Part shown: positions 32,663 to 45,900 of the stretch, one piece after another
Position numbering within the stretch: position 1 is the first letter of the stretch
Layout of the letters: every line of letters starts with the position of its first letter
Source: Canna indica
Lineage: Eukaryota > Streptophyta > Magnoliopsida > Zingiberales > Cannaceae
Assembly: GCA_034359265.1 (NCBI GenBank)
Contig: CP136890.1
Span: 71,549,501-71,613,500, forward strand
DNA: 64,000 nucleotides
Reading direction: 5' to 3'
The notes under the pieces: model-generated
Seen by the model: the letters and a program-made list of their open reading frames with translations, nothing else
What the model was told of the DNA's origin: nothing
Database searches by the model: none
Made by a program: the position numbers and the translations under genes

Positions 32663-34895
32663 ATCTGCAAGACATTTGATATAATGCATAAATGATTAAT
32701 CCTTTAAATGATGCATGTAACCTAGCTAGATCTAACATGGGAATGCATTTTGAAATCAAAGTGGATGCAATCCTTTTCTTGATTCCTTTATTTTTAAAAA
32801 AAATCAAAAAGAAAAAGAAAAACATGATCTAAAGGCTAACTCTTCATGTTTTCTTTTGAAACAATGTTTACATGATAATCTTGATTTTACAACGAAAAGC
32901 AAAAAATCAAAAGAGTAAAAATTCTAAAATTTCATTTTGTTTTTCTTCCCTCCTTTTTGTAAATTTTCCTTCTTCCTTTTTTTTATTTTCAATACCTCAA
33001 ATATTCAACTTAAAAGATGTACCTCAAATATTTCAAAAAAAAAATCATGAAGGTGTTTGAGATGAAACTTCTAAACATCACACCTTAAATATTTTTTAAC
33101 AAAATTTTCATCAAAGTGGTAGAGATGAAACTTCTAAACATCATACCTTAAACTTTTTTTAAAAAAATCATTAAGGTGTTTGAGATGAACCTTCTAAACA
33201 GCCATGAAAAATGTGAAACCTTCACCTTTTTGAAAACTTATGCTAACGTACATCATGAAAAATACTATGAAATATGATGAATGTATGAAAATTTATGAAA
33301 TGAGCTTATTAATGTGTAGATTTCAACATGTAGTAGGAAGAGGAGATGAATCTATACTAGTACGATGAAGAAACTTGAAAGAGGAAGCTAGGGCATGAGT
33401 TTTCACCTTGACAGTGGAAGAGAAGCTTCAAAATCCAAGCAAGGGTGAAAGGTGGCCGGCTGGTATGAGCATAGGAACCCTAGTTTTGGTCTTAAGAAGC
33501 TAGGGTGAAGGGTACGGATGAAATCACTCGGCCAAGTGGACGGACATGATTGTTTTCTATCCGCCGATCGATGAGCAGTCGCTTGTCGAGCGATCGATCG
33601 ATACCCATTTTGTTTTCTAGCTCATGTTTAAAAAATTCTATGAGAATTTTTACACTTCCTAATTTTATAAAAAAATTACCACATAAACTAGACTACATTT
33701 TTCTAAAAATCATTGAATTCGTAGTGACTTTCTTGTAAATATTTGGATTTTGCGAAAATTCTCGAAATTTGATCGAAACGTCTATGGAATCGATAAGATA
33801 TTGTTTTGACCTTTTATAATGGATTTTTAGTTCAAGTAAAATTTTCAACGAAAGATTTGTGCGATTTTAGTCAAGCCGTCAACATGTCAATGTAGTGCAC
33901 TTCTTATTCAACCTTAAGTGTGAAGTCGCTAAGTATCGCGCTTGATCTTTCACTCATGGTTCTTCAAGTTTAATCACATGTGGATATTAACAAACAGAAC
34001 CGTGTTCATCAACTCGGAACTTAAAAGGGAATTATCTAATATTAGTTTCTACCTAGAATATATTTCAATCAATCAAGATATCATAAAATTTTCTAAAGTA
34101 TAGAGATTTTATCTACTCATGCGATTTCAATCAATTTTCATGCAAACTCACTCATAAGCATAGGGAAATCATTTCATCAAGAAAATTAAGGCGTTAAGCA
34201 AGAATTTTGCCTAATTGAAACTCATACCTTGTTTCTTGAGGGATTCCAAAATTTCACCTTTTTTTTCAATTTCTTCCTACTAGGCTTCTATTACGAAACC
34301 AATAACTTGCAAGTAATAATTATTAGTATCATAATGACATTGTGGCTACTAACAAGTTATTATACTAAATAGCAAAGAGGGAATCAAATATCGATTTCAA
34401 AATCTACTTTGTTAACTAGCTTAAAATTCATTTCAAAATGGATCGTCATGAAATCAAAACGAATTAACATATCTCAAAACGTGAATTATGTGAAAATTAG
34501 ATCTCCAACCCCCCTTCCTATTGGTTGAAAATCGAAAGGCTACAATTAGCTTACGATTTTGAACCGCAAGGTCACATTAGCCCTTTATAGACTACATAGG
34601 TTTCCGAAGAGACCGGAAATCAAAAATCAAAAATTGTTTTTAAAACACTTTCTAGAGTGGAGAAACCAAGTCAAAATTTCACATGTATCATATACTCCAA
34701 CTTAAATGAAATCAAGGAAAGTAAGGAGATAATACCAAATATATCTAGATGCCAAATTCCATACATATGGCATCATGATCACTTGAAGTTGCAATTTTGA
34801 ATTTGTGTAGCTTTGAGTCATCATACAACTCCCATCATCAACTCATCCTTGTGTGGTTGTTCCCCCTACAAGAGAACATGAAATCTTTGGTACCC
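32663..34895. other. Remnant between extra ORF and gag where pol is missing
   Basis: No integrase, RT or RNase H motif can be read in either strand, so pol is deleted or replaced. The sequence is AT-rich. A CGATCGATCG cluster at about 33565-33605 resembles those in the neighbouring LTRs, hinting at LTR-derived DNA here. Confidence 0.4.
33020..33205. repeat. Three-copy tandem repeat, about 62 bp
   Basis: GAGATGAAACTTCTAAACA recurs at 33059, 33122 and 33182 (the last with one change), each preceded by AAGGTGTTT- or AAAGTGGTA-like sequence and an A-rich spacer. Confidence 0.8.
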
Positions 34896-35438
34896 AAATT
34901 ACTTTGGGTCCTTGGGGGTGAGTCGGTCTAGGCATCCAAAGTGTCCTAGCAATATTTGGATTTCTCTTGAATGCACAATCATGGATAGAATGACCATAGA
35001 TACCACAACAAAAGCAATTTCCATGAAACTTTTGTTTTGGCCATGAGGTTTGAAAGAGGAATGCTTAACATGGAGACCATGATGAGTATTAGCATTCTTA
35101 CTTGAAACATTTAAATTTCTAGAATTCTTAGAGAATAAATAATTAGATAGATTATTAACTTTCTTATTTAGAAAAATAACCTCATTTTTCAAATCGTTCA
35201 TAGATTTATGAATAGCATGCAATTGAGTTTTCAACATGCTATTTTCATTCTTTAAAATGTCATTTTTATTTTTCAAATCCTTAGTGTCAATACTTAAAAC
35301 ATCATGCAATGGATTAGTGACACTAATTTTTAGCTTCTCATTTTTCACTTTTACATCATGTAAATGAGAGCTAAGAGTCAAGTTTTCTTTCTTTAATTTC
35401 TTGTTTTCTTTATGTTTTTTAACAAGCAAGACATACAT
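34896..35438 (-). pseudogene. Sirevirus-type gag, C-terminal part (coiled coil and zinc knuckle)
   Basis: A Lys/Glu/Asn/Leu-rich region with heptads (KENLTLSSHLHDVKVKNEKL) is followed, after a frame change near 35040, by a zinc knuckle CFCCGIYGHSIHDC (CX2CX4HX4C). Its upstream half lies at 37123-37730; the two are separated only by a solo LTR with a target duplication. Confidence 0.75.
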
Positions 35439-35443
35439 ATTTT

Positions 35444-37122
35444 TGTTGGTGAAATGGCCACACTAGAGGGGGGTTGAATAGTGTGTTAACTAAATCTATT
35501 TGTCTAATTTTGATTTTAATCGTTTCTTAGATTACTTAGGCAATTCACAATTTAACGACTAAATACGGAAACAATTACTGATAAAGCATTTAACATAAAA
35601 AAATATCAATGCTAACATAGTGATTTATAGTGGTTCGGCCTCAATGCCTACTCCACTACCTAAGCATCCCGCTTAGGATTTTTAAACTAAACTTTACTAG
35701 ATTAATCTTATTTCCCTTACAACGAGGACTTTAACCCGAAGAGTCTCGCTCTCAACCTAAGGCACTTCCACACCCGGAAGTCTCCGCCTTCTTATTGAGA
35801 GCACTCTTCCACCTCAACCCTAAGGGACAACTCAACTATCCTAGTAAACTACGTTTACACCGGTCGAATTAAGCCTCAAACACAAAGGCAACCACCCAAT
35901 TTCAAGACATAGCAACCTAGGTCTTCACAAGCTCAAATACAATGAAATAAATAAGAAAATACAACATTAAATGGAGCAATAAATCAAATAATAAAATACT
36001 TAGCTCCACAACAAACTCCCTAGTCCTCTTGATGCCCCAAGGTGATGAATCGATGAAGCTTTGAAGGCTATATCAAGGAATGAGAGATCAAACTAGGGTT
36101 TCCAAGTAATGACTCAATGAAAGCTTGGAAATGATCAAGGATGACTCAATGGAGTGTAGGAGTGATCAAAAGTGTCATCAGTATTTATAGAGCCATGAAG
36201 GAGGCTCGGGTGAAACAATGCTCAATGGCTCAAAAACTAACCGTTTTTCGTCTTCCAGTCGATTGTCGGTCGATCGTCGGTCGACTGACCGAGCGACCGA
36301 AGGCTTACTGCGACTTTCTGGCATACTTTGATCGATCGTTCGGTCGACCGACTTGCCTATTGCCAGTTTTTGGCAACATTCGGTCGATCGACCGATCGAT
36401 CGAAACTGGGCAGACTGCACTGCTTGGTTTGGCTAAGTTTTTGCTTAATTGCTCGTTTTTGGATTCTGTCTTCACTAGGTCTACTTATATAACAATTCTT
36501 AACTTTAAGCTTATAACTTTAAAAGATAAATATTATATAAGGATTACTCCCATTTGGATTCAATAAAAATATCTAAAAAATTAAAATCTTTAAGAATCAA
36601 AATCTAACTTTTAGGGTCTAGTATAAATTTTTGAAAAACAAATATTTTATAATCTTTCGGGTCAAATATGGGTATGCTAAAGGCTTCCAAAAATTTCTTT
36701 TAAATACCTTGCTATCTAGTTTTTACCCAATGAATAATTACCGGTATTTTTTGTGTCAAGAAAATGTCTAGGTTATATAGCCCTCCAATGAGCTCCCTAG
36801 GCTTAGTGAATTCCAGAGTCATTTTCTAATTTGCCGATTTTTCATGTTTTAGGGTTTAAGATTAGTTTTTGGGTTTCTTTGTATTATCATGAGGATTTAT
36901 AATTTATCTAGACACCGTAAACCTAGACTCTATCTTCCCGACGAATCCGAGCGCGTCGACCAATGTCCTTCCAATTTTTAGATTTCTCCGATATTTTCGA
37001 TCATGGACGTCATGCACTAACCGATATGAAACCTGAAAATAATTCTTCATAAAATCATTAGTTCCATATTTGTTATCATCAAAACCGATATTAAGACCAT
37101 GGTTGAAAACCTTAGGCCAATA
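35444..37122 (-). mobile_element. Solo LTR of a Sirevirus-type element inside gag
   Basis: A perfect 5-bp duplication ATTTT flanks it (35439-35443, 37123-37127). The plus-strand ends are TGTTGG and CCAATA (one change from the expected CCAACA). Removing it rejoins the gag frame of the host element. It aligns with the LTR at 29923-31141 and lies in the same orientation. There is no internal region, so it is a recombination remnant. Confidence 0.85.
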
Positions 37123-37730
37123 ATTTTTACATTCATCCATTAATTCATCATAAAGCATATCTTGAGAACTAGATGAATTAATACTACCATTATTGTTATC
37201 ATTACTAGAAGAAGAGTATACCTCATCATTAGCATTCATGAGCCAATCTTTTGGACTATCTTCATAGTCATGACAAGATGATGCTTCACTTGAGTAATAT
37301 AAGTATGTGGAAGCATTTGACCTCCTTTTTGTCTTGTTCTTCATGGTAGGGCAATTATTCTTCCATACTCTTTTTCTTTGCATATGTGACAAATCATCTT
37401 TCTCTTCCGACTTTTTGTACTCCTTTGACTAGATACACTATGGGCTTCAAGAACTTCATTAGAACTAGGAGTATGACAATTGTCATCAACTCCCCCATTT
37501 AAAGTGATATGTTCCTCGGTTTTAGCATAATCATAGAGCATATTCAAACAAGCCCAAATATCAAATGCGGAAGTACAATGCATAGCTTTTTCAAAGATAG
37601 CATTTTCCAAGGAACAAAATATGCAATTCATGGCTTTAGCATTTGACTCAAATATATCTATTTGTTCTTGGGTCCATGCATTCATGTTGTCCTTAGGTTC
37701 AATGCATTTAATCTTTACCATGTTGAACAA
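37123..37730 (-). pseudogene. Sirevirus-type gag, N-terminal part
   Basis: Two frames: 37730-37341 has the gag pattern SNAKAMNCIFCSLENAIFEK and CTSAFDIWACL, and a CHICKEKEYG half-motif. 37392-37128 has a Ser/Asn/Asp-rich linker ending MLYDELMDECKN just before the solo LTR. A frame change occurs near 37390. Confidence 0.75.
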
Positions 37731-38290
37731 CTTATAGTCAAAGTTGAAACTCGAATTATTTTTTTTTTTAAATGAAGTTAATCAAAAAAATGGATGAAAA
37801 CAACATATCCATCATGAGACAAATCAATACATGATATAAAAGAATTTCAATTCTAGCAATCATGTATCAAATTCAAGTAATGACATATTCGAGTATCGGT
37901 CAAGATATCAAAAATTATTTTAGAAACAGTAATCCTTTACTTATAACGAGAACGATACCAAAAACAAAATTCTAATATCATACTTAAAGTCTCATTTGAA
38001 GATTTTGAATAAAAAACAAAGTATCGGAAAAATAAATTCTTGAAGGAAATGATACTTTGAATTTCTGAAAATGAACTTCAAAAATCTATGATAAATCACA
38101 ATCTTCATGATAATTTCTGAAATTTTTACTGGAGAGATTAGAATTTTCAACGAAGATTCAGTTTTAAGAATCAGTAAAAAATAGTTTTTCTGTATTTTTT
38201 TTTAAAATAACTAAACATGCTAAATTTTCAATAGTATTTTCTTAAATATTAGTTATTTTTCATGTGAGTAGGATAATGTTTCTTAACCAT
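37731..38290. other. AT-rich DNA between two retroelements
   Basis: Probably the untranslated leader of the Sirevirus-type element, followed by the truncation point of the gypsy fragment. A short duplicated TTTCTTAACCATTTC/TTTTTAACCATTTC motif is at 38279-38312. Nothing else is recognisable. Confidence 0.35.
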
Positions 38291-40901
38291 TTCCCTAAAT
38301 GTTTTTTAACCATTTCTCTCAATGTTTCTTAACCATCACGATGTTTGTGAGCCATGTGGTAAATCTGATTTTTCTAATGAAATTTGTCTTCATCAACTTT
38401 CTAGTCTCTTCGAGGGATACATGCTGGCACTCAGCTCCAAGCTTTCTCTTTTTTTTTGCAACAGGCTTGACCCTAGGGTCAATAACAAGCTTGTGGCAGA
38501 TGACTCTAGGGTCTATTTCGGGCATGTCGACTGGCGTCCATGCGAATAGATCGATATTGTATCTGAGTAGGATGTTGGGTTGAGCCTTGAGCTCGGCAGG
38601 CAGGCGAGCTCCGATGAATGTAACATTCTTGGGGGAAGCCCCGATTTGTATAGGCTCCAAGTTGTCGGAGGGCAAGGGCTGCTCTTGGACATCTCCGTTG
38701 GGTCCAGTTCAGATATTTTGGGTTGTTGTTCTGCATGAAAGACTAAGTGCATTGGTTAGGATAAAGTGTCTGGCACTTCTTCCGGCTCGGGTACTTTCTA
38801 CTTTAAGCATTCATAGTAGCAAAGGTGGGTTTCCTTCTTATCTGCATGGACCACTCTCACTTATGTCTTCGAGACAGGGAATTTAAGCGCTAGGTGGGGA
38901 GTCAACACAACGGCTCCCAAGCGATTCAGTGATGGTCCCCCCAAGATCATGTGATAGGGGTTGGGGTAGTTGATTAACAGGTATTGAACATCTATCGATC
39001 TAGTCCTCGCTGGGGAGCTGTGCGTCATTGTCAGCCAGACGTAGCCTCGGACATTGACTCGTTCTCTTGAGAAACCGACAAGGTTCCATGATAGGGGTGG
39101 GGTAAAACTTCGACCAACAGCATTCTCCTGAATGTCGAGTATAATAGGATGTCAGTTGAGCTTCCTTGGTCCACCATGACTTTCCTGACAAGAAAATTGC
39201 CAACGATTACAGAAATGACGATGGGGTCATGTAATTTTTTATCGATCCATGGAAATCAAATTCATAGAATGATATTATCGGGGTTCGAATGTGAGTCCTA
39301 TGTGGGTGGGTCGTGTCGTCGAACGCCATTATGGCTCGAAGTGACTTCTTTCTGGTCGAGTTCGTCTCGCCTCCTTCAGCAAATCCTCCAGCTATGTGGT
39401 CGATGACCCCACAGATCTTGATGCTTGACTGACCCGCTCTGCGATCGTCCTGATCGCCTCTCACACTCCTCGGTGGTGGTGTCCTGCTCAACTTCGACGC
39501 TGAGAGTCGTAGTCCTGCTCGAACTTCGGCATTGAGAGTCGTAGTCCCGCTTGGACTTCGGCGTTGAGAGCCGTAGTCCTATCGGCCTTGGCTGCAACTT
39601 CGTTTGTGGCTGATGTATAGTGGTCGAGTTAGCAGCCTTCTCTAGTTAGGCGCTCGATTTGGTCTTTGAGCATCACACACTCTTCGATGGTGAGTTCATA
39701 AGTGAAAATCACACTTCATCCTTTTGTCAACGTTAGGCAGGGATTTGAACTTTCCCACGTTGCTGGGAGGCTTGAGCAGCTGCAATTCAAGTTGTAGATT
39801 TCCTAAATGGTAGTCTTCCTTTTGGCTTTCATTGGGGCGTACTCTTCGAATCTGGGGCTAGGTCGAGAAGGGGACCTTCCCCTCCTATTGTTGTCATGTT
39901 CGTAGTGATCTCGATCCTCTCCATTCTTGTCATCTTTGGTGGTCTGTTTGTTGGCTTCCTAGCCTCTCGAAGTTCTTCCATCTCTATGTAGCACACGGAT
40001 CATTCTCGAAATTCGGCCATTGTTCTTGGCTTGGATATAGTGATCTGATTGACAAAGTGTTCGGGCTTTAGAGTGTGCTTGGCGGAATATAACTCAATGT
40101 GTTGGTCGAGGTTGGGAATCTCCATGGCCACGGCATGGAGTCTTTTCAAGTATTCTCTCAATGGCTCATGTCCTTGCTTGATGTAATGGAGCGAGTCCTC
40201 GGTCTTGGAGTAGATCCGTGATGAGGTGAACTGGTTGGTGAAGGCTTGGGAGAGCTCCTGGAAAGTGTGTACTGACCCTGGCAGAAGGGTGGAGAACTAG
40301 GGTAGTGCAGCCTTCTCCAAAAATATGGGGAAATCTCGGTAAAGGATATAATCGATTGTGCCGTTGAGGAGCATCATTGACCTCAACATCGTCAAGTGGG
40401 TAGTTGGGTCACATGTGTCGTTGTAGGGCTAGAGCGTGGTTGGCATCTTGAAGTTGTCAGGCAGACAGACTGTCATGTTGTTAGGAGGAACAATCTCTAT
40501 GACCTTAGTTTCCTCTTCCTCTCTCTGATGATGTGTGCGGGAGACCTCGTCCTGAAAGGCAGAGGTTAGCCTATCGGTCCTTCCCAGGTGATTGTCTTCA
40601 TCATGCTCCAAGCGGCGGTGATCACGCTCGGTCGGGTGTTGCTCCCTAGGTCATTTCAATGCCTCGACATGGGATGTTAACCTTTGGTTTTGTGCTTGGA
40701 GATCGTTGATCAAGCGGTGTAGCTCTTTCAGTGTTGGGCTAGTGGGTACCGAAGTGTCACTCCTTGCCGTGTTAGCGTCACCAGGTAGCGGGGAAAAGCT
40801 GCTGCTAGGTTGATGTCTGTGTGCAGCGGCGTTCGCCTGACTCCGGGTACCTACCATGATGGGGCAGGTAAGATTTACTCGGCACCATAGTGTGCGTCAA
40901 A
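38291..40901 (-). pseudogene. Second Tat-type Ty3/gypsy fragment (gag to start of RT)
   Basis: On the minus strand the gag start MVGTRSQANAAAHRHQ is at 40857 with a coiled-coil-like LINDLQAQNQRLTSHVEAL. Broken capsid sequence lies at 40611-39700 and a protease-flank region at 39491-39207. At 38675-38319 are KAQPNILLRYNIDLFAW, DPRVICHKL and the linker into RT. It stops before the RT catalytic blocks. The domain blocks correspond to the first copy at 2465-7391. Confidence 0.78.
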
Positions 40902-41330
40902 TGTTCTTACCTGAAGCTGGGATGATGTGGTCTTGTGCATCTCCTGGTCTGGTGCGACTCCGGCAATGGGACCTGCAAAGATACTCTGATGCTCAAGTAA
41001 GAAGAAATTCCAAGTGATGGGTATGGAATTGGAATCAAGAGTATACTTGATGTGCATCGTGTCTGTATATAGTGCAGGATAAGGGATGTCTCGGGCGATG
41101 ATGCCTCCCTGAATCCTGTGGGGATATGCTTAGAATGAGTCGATGCTGATTCCGGAGATGTCAGGTTCATTATTGATGAATCTCTGATAATTAATGACTG
41201 ACTTGGGTGTCCTTGTATGGTTGGGTGGAGCTCTCGGTCTATGTGGTATTTGGCTTGACTTGGGTTTGATTTATGTGCGTGGACGCTTTTGGGCTTAATT
41301 CGATCGGCCCCAAAGTGTTGGTCTAGTCCA
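40902..41330 (-). repeat. 5' LTR of the second Tat-type element
   Basis: On the minus strand it starts TGGACTAGACC at 41330 and ends AAGAACA at 40902, next to TTTGACGCACACTATGG, a mutated form of the leader seen in the first copy. It is 429 bp against 488 bp for the other LTR. Confidence 0.65.
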
Positions 41331-41630
41331 TAAAGATATTTTAAAAGTAAGAAATATTCGAGATAAGGACACGACTAAGTTGACTTAATCTGAAGACATG
41401 CTTGGCCTAATATTAGGTGGAGTCAATCATGGACTGTCTTCTAGTCGAGCATGACTCAAACTAAGTACGAGCTTGGTTAAACATAGAAAATACTAGGCCA
41501 TATTTGAATCGCTCATATGCCAACTCAACCCATCGCCACATGTGTTATTAACTACAAGAGACAGTGTACTGTATTGGACTCCTGTCATATGGGCATGGGT
41601 GCCAGCCCTAATGTGGCGCCCTAGGGGAGC
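41331..41630. other. Intergenic stretch
   Basis: No gene or repeat signature recognised. It separates the gypsy LTR from the start of the LINE fragment. Confidence 0.4.
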
Positions 41631-42998
41631 ATGAAAATATTGGCGTGGAATTGTTGGGGATTGGGGAAACCCCTACAGTTCACAATTTGAAAGGGATCTG
41701 CCGATCCCATTCCCCTGAGGTGGTTTTCTTATGTGAAACAAAGAATAACAGTTCATTTGTCTCAGAGACCATCAAGAAATGCGGGTTTGATAAATTTTAA
41801 TGTGTCCCTCCAAGAGGTCTCTCTCGTGGATTAGTCATTGGGTGGACTGACTCAGCAGATATCAGTATTGTTACGCATGAGGATTTTTTTATATGCTTCC
41901 AATGGACTGATCTGATCCATCAAGTATAGTTGACCATCCGTTTTGTTCATTTCCATAGTGATGAGAGTACCCGTCACTTGCAATATGATCATGTCATGCC
42001 TTTGTTAAGCAAATATGGTACTCACACTATGGTCATTGGAGATTTTAATGCCATATCATCCTCCCATGAGAAAGAAGGTGGTTGAATGAAATCGACGTCT
42101 TCAATTAAGGGCGTTAATGCATTTATTAACAAGGCTCGCCTAGTTGATCTGGGTTATGCAAACTCTAAATTCACATGAAATAATATAAGCTATGGAGATC
42201 GCCTTATTCAAGAGAGACTAGATTGTGGATTAGCTTCAGGGGATTGGAGGTCTCTTTATCCTCGGGCTATTATTCATCACCTTGATGATAGCAGCTCTGA
42301 TCATTGTCCACTGCTTTTGGTCTCTAAACCAGCAAATGAGAGGCGAAGAATACGCTTTAAATTCCAGGAACGTTGGTGTGATGTAGAGGAAGTAAAGGCC
42401 ATCATCACTAATGGGTGGACTGTACCTGTTATGGGTTCTCCTATGTTTAGATTGTTTTTTAAATTGAAGCAATGCAAGCATGCTTTAGTTACTTGGCAGA
42501 GGACCAACTCTCACAATTCAAGGGAGGAAATTCACACTATCCAACAACGACTCTCTTCTCTGAAAAGTAACAATGCTCGTACAAGTACGGAAGAAATATT
42601 GCAGACTGAGAAACAACTAGTGGATGCTTATAAAAGAGAAGAGAGATACTGGAAAGAAAAGTCCAGGGTAAAATGGTTGAAGTGGGGAGACTAGAACACC
42701 AAATACTTTCATGCAAAATACTAGATGTGCAACAGGCATAATAAGATATATAAGATATGGAGGCTTGAGAATAGTAATGGAGGTTGGTGTGCAACTTCAA
42801 AAAGCATAAGATTGAGAGCCAATGAATACTTTTAGGAACTTTTCACCACTTGTTCTCCCTTGGACCCTTCAGATCAGTTTGGAAATATGAGATCTAAGGT
42901 CACTAATACGATGAACAGGAATCTCATAAGACCAATCTCTAAGGGTGAGGTGAAGCTTGCAGTTTTTTCTCTTGATCCAAATGTAGCGCCTGGGCTAC
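41631..42998 (+). pseudogene. L1-type LINE ORF2 fragment (endonuclease to RT linker)
   Basis: ATG 41631 opens MKILAWNCWGLGKPLQ, the start of an APE-type endonuclease. VIGDFNAISSSHEKEGG, the LDCGLASGDW region and DDSSSDHCPLLL are later endonuclease blocks. An RVKWLKWGD block leads toward RT, and the fragment ends at ISKGEVKLAVFSLDPNVAPG, before any RT catalytic motif. Several in-frame stops are present. Confidence 0.8.
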
Positions 42999-45900
42999 AA
43001 TCATGACGTGCGCGGAATCCCTTTCACCAACGCGTCCATAAGTGCCCTATCTCAGGTTGTGTAACCTTCTTCCTCCGATTCGATCATTTTTTTCTCGATC
43101 TCGCGGTGCCGCTCCTCCCACCTCTTTTCCCCATCATGTATCTCTCCAATCTCCCTTCTACTTTTGTTGTCTCTTCCGTGTCTTCCCATCTTTGCCCCGC
43201 TCCTGCATTCATCGTTTTTTTACACGCATCGACGAAATCCCTTTCACTGACACTCCATCTCTAGCCGTCAGCGCCCTATCACCGACACGGCCGCATGATA
43301 GGGAAAAAGATCCCTTATCACAATCGACCATCATCGCCTTATCACTGATGCAGCCGCATGATAGGGAGTGTTGTAGCCTCACCAGCTATTGGCTTGTACC
43401 CCTTGCTCAATTTCCTCCGGAAGCATAACTACAAGGGCACGGTATACTCATTTCTTCTCCAACTCCTTATTTCACTTTTTTTCCTTGTATATATGATGTG
43501 CTGCTCGATGAATGTGATTAAAATCTCAATCAGAGTTGTGCATTGTTAAACGAGGTTTTCTTCTATCATTCACATTTTAATGTTCATCGTCTTCCTAATT
43601 GTTTTCTTGGTTTTTTAGAAATATTTGTTTAAATGAGGACTATTTCTTGAATGATTAGTGAAATCATAATAACTCATTGATCTTGAGAGATGCTCCATAG
43701 CTATGGATTTGAGCACATGCCCACATTATATAATTCGGAAAAAGCAAGCATGTTTAAGAAAAACTATGGATTTGAGCACATGCCTCTTTATATTAACTTT
43801 GGTTGGGCCTATTTCATTGTAGGTTGAGGGATCTATGACGATTTCAACCACTTGAAAAACTAGGGACCCATACATTATTATCAAAGCCTGGGATTTGATA
43901 AAGCTCCTCTCATGTATTGTTCCTGCACCTCAGGTATGTATTATGTTTTACTGTATGATCAATTGATCACAAGTTATACATGCATTTTTCCTTTACTCGA
44001 GATTGTGCAAATTTCTCGAGAAGTGCAAGTTAACTGGACTCTGTATTATGTATTATGTAATCCATTGTGCAATAGTTTGAGATAAGAGTAACCTCCATCA
44101 GAAGTATGCTTTTTCCTGGTCTTCTACCTTCAAATCTTCTTTTGTTTCTACAACAATTTCATCTTTGTGTATTTGTTTATTTAGTACTGGGTGTATACAT
44201 GAAAAAAAGTCAGACCTTTTCCATTTATGACGTGTTAACTGCTTAAGCTCAGGATATATTATTCGATGAATTCAAATTTGGCTTATAGTGCAGAAAAGAA
44301 AATCTTTTACTCATGTATGCATTAACATCTTTGTGAATTTTTATTTAGATATGCATTTGTCTACCTTTTGAAAATTAAAAGTTGATTTAGATGAACTTGT
44401 GCTTCTACTAGATGAGAATTCCAAATATTTTGTGCTTGGATGTACTGATTTTTCATAAGTTCCAAATGCATATTTTCTACCTAATATTTAGTTTAGTCCT
44501 CAACTTAGTATCTGTATTAAGTCAATATATAAAAGTATTTTGTGAGCAGTTAGTTATGAGTGTTTAGAACTTATATTTACTGCTTTGGTGCTTTATGCCT
44601 AGTAGGCTGATGCGCTGCTGTTATTAGATTTAAACTGAAGCCAACTGCTGAGTATCCAAATGTTGCTTCACCTAGAAGCTTCTTTTCAATGGTTAATTCG
44701 CAATCTTCCACCTTTTGAGTTTCATTTGTTTATCAAAAATTATGAGCGGGCATATTAATAGATTATAATTGTGGAATCTAATCTTTTTGTTATATATTTG
44801 AAGTCATTGTTAGTTTGAATGGGAACTCAAAATAAGTGTATTTTACTCAGATGAGTACAACTGTGTGTTGTAAAATATAATTATATTTATTTTAAACTAT
44901 ATCTCCTCTAAATTAACAGGGAGATGGTCACCTGATCCACCATTTGAGTCCTGCAGGTATAACTGTGGTAGAGCATCAAGAGGAGACAAACAGGTTGACT
45001 ACTGATTCCTCTTAGTTTAGAGAAATAGGAGACAAACAAGAGAGAATAAAAGCCACTTTAAAGCCAACATAGAACTTGTAAAATCATTAGATTAAAATAA
45101 GGGGTTAGTCACGTGTGTTCCTACTCATCATTTGACTAATAATTCAAGTTAAATTAGTGGAGGATATAGAATGTGGATTCCAAGTGATGAAATCATGACA
45201 GCCTGGTTGATTGTTCTCTGATGAATTATTTTTTTTCTTTTCCAAACTTAACTGGCAATACTCTGTGTTAGTTGTTCATCTTTTCATTTGACCATCAATT
45301 TTAGCATTCTGAAGCAAATGGGATCACAGGCATCACTAAGTTGCTTGCATGATTGTATCTTTTTCATATATGTCATGTTAAGAACAAGGGTATCAATAAA
45401 TTTTTGGACGACATAGATGTTAATGAGAAGGGGACAATATCTGACGAGGTTTAAGCAACTTACTAGTACAAGAAACTTATGCAAGTTTGATTTATCTTGA
45501 TTTTAGGACTTTTATGTATATATATATATCATGGATTTTTTCTCAAACAATTGTCACGAAATCCATGAGATCAAATCATAAAACACTAGGCTAGTATATA
45601 CTTCTACCATGGAAGTATATATATATCATGGATTTTTTCCCAAACAATTGTCACGAAATCCATGAGATCAAATCATAAAACATTAGGCTAGTATATACTT
45701 CTACCATGGAAGTATTTTTTGATTATAGTAGAACATATAGTTTGCCTAGTATTTTTTGATTATAAACACTAGGCTAGACCTAAATTGTCCTTATGAACAT
45801 GTATAATTGTAAGAGTATCAATTGTGAAAATAAGAAAACTTTTCTTAATTATTTGATAATTAGAAATCTCACCTCTAGTGTGGTGTGAGTTGAATTTTGT

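Noticed and set aside
43042..43428. Plus-strand 128-codon frame rich in Ser/Pro/Arg
   Set aside because: The internal repeat structure and C/T richness explain it. No homologous domain or splice context was recognised.
44921..45000. Possible exon beginning GGAGATGGTCACCTG after TTAACAG
   Set aside because: The short open stretch cannot be joined to any neighbouring exon, and I do not recognise the peptide.
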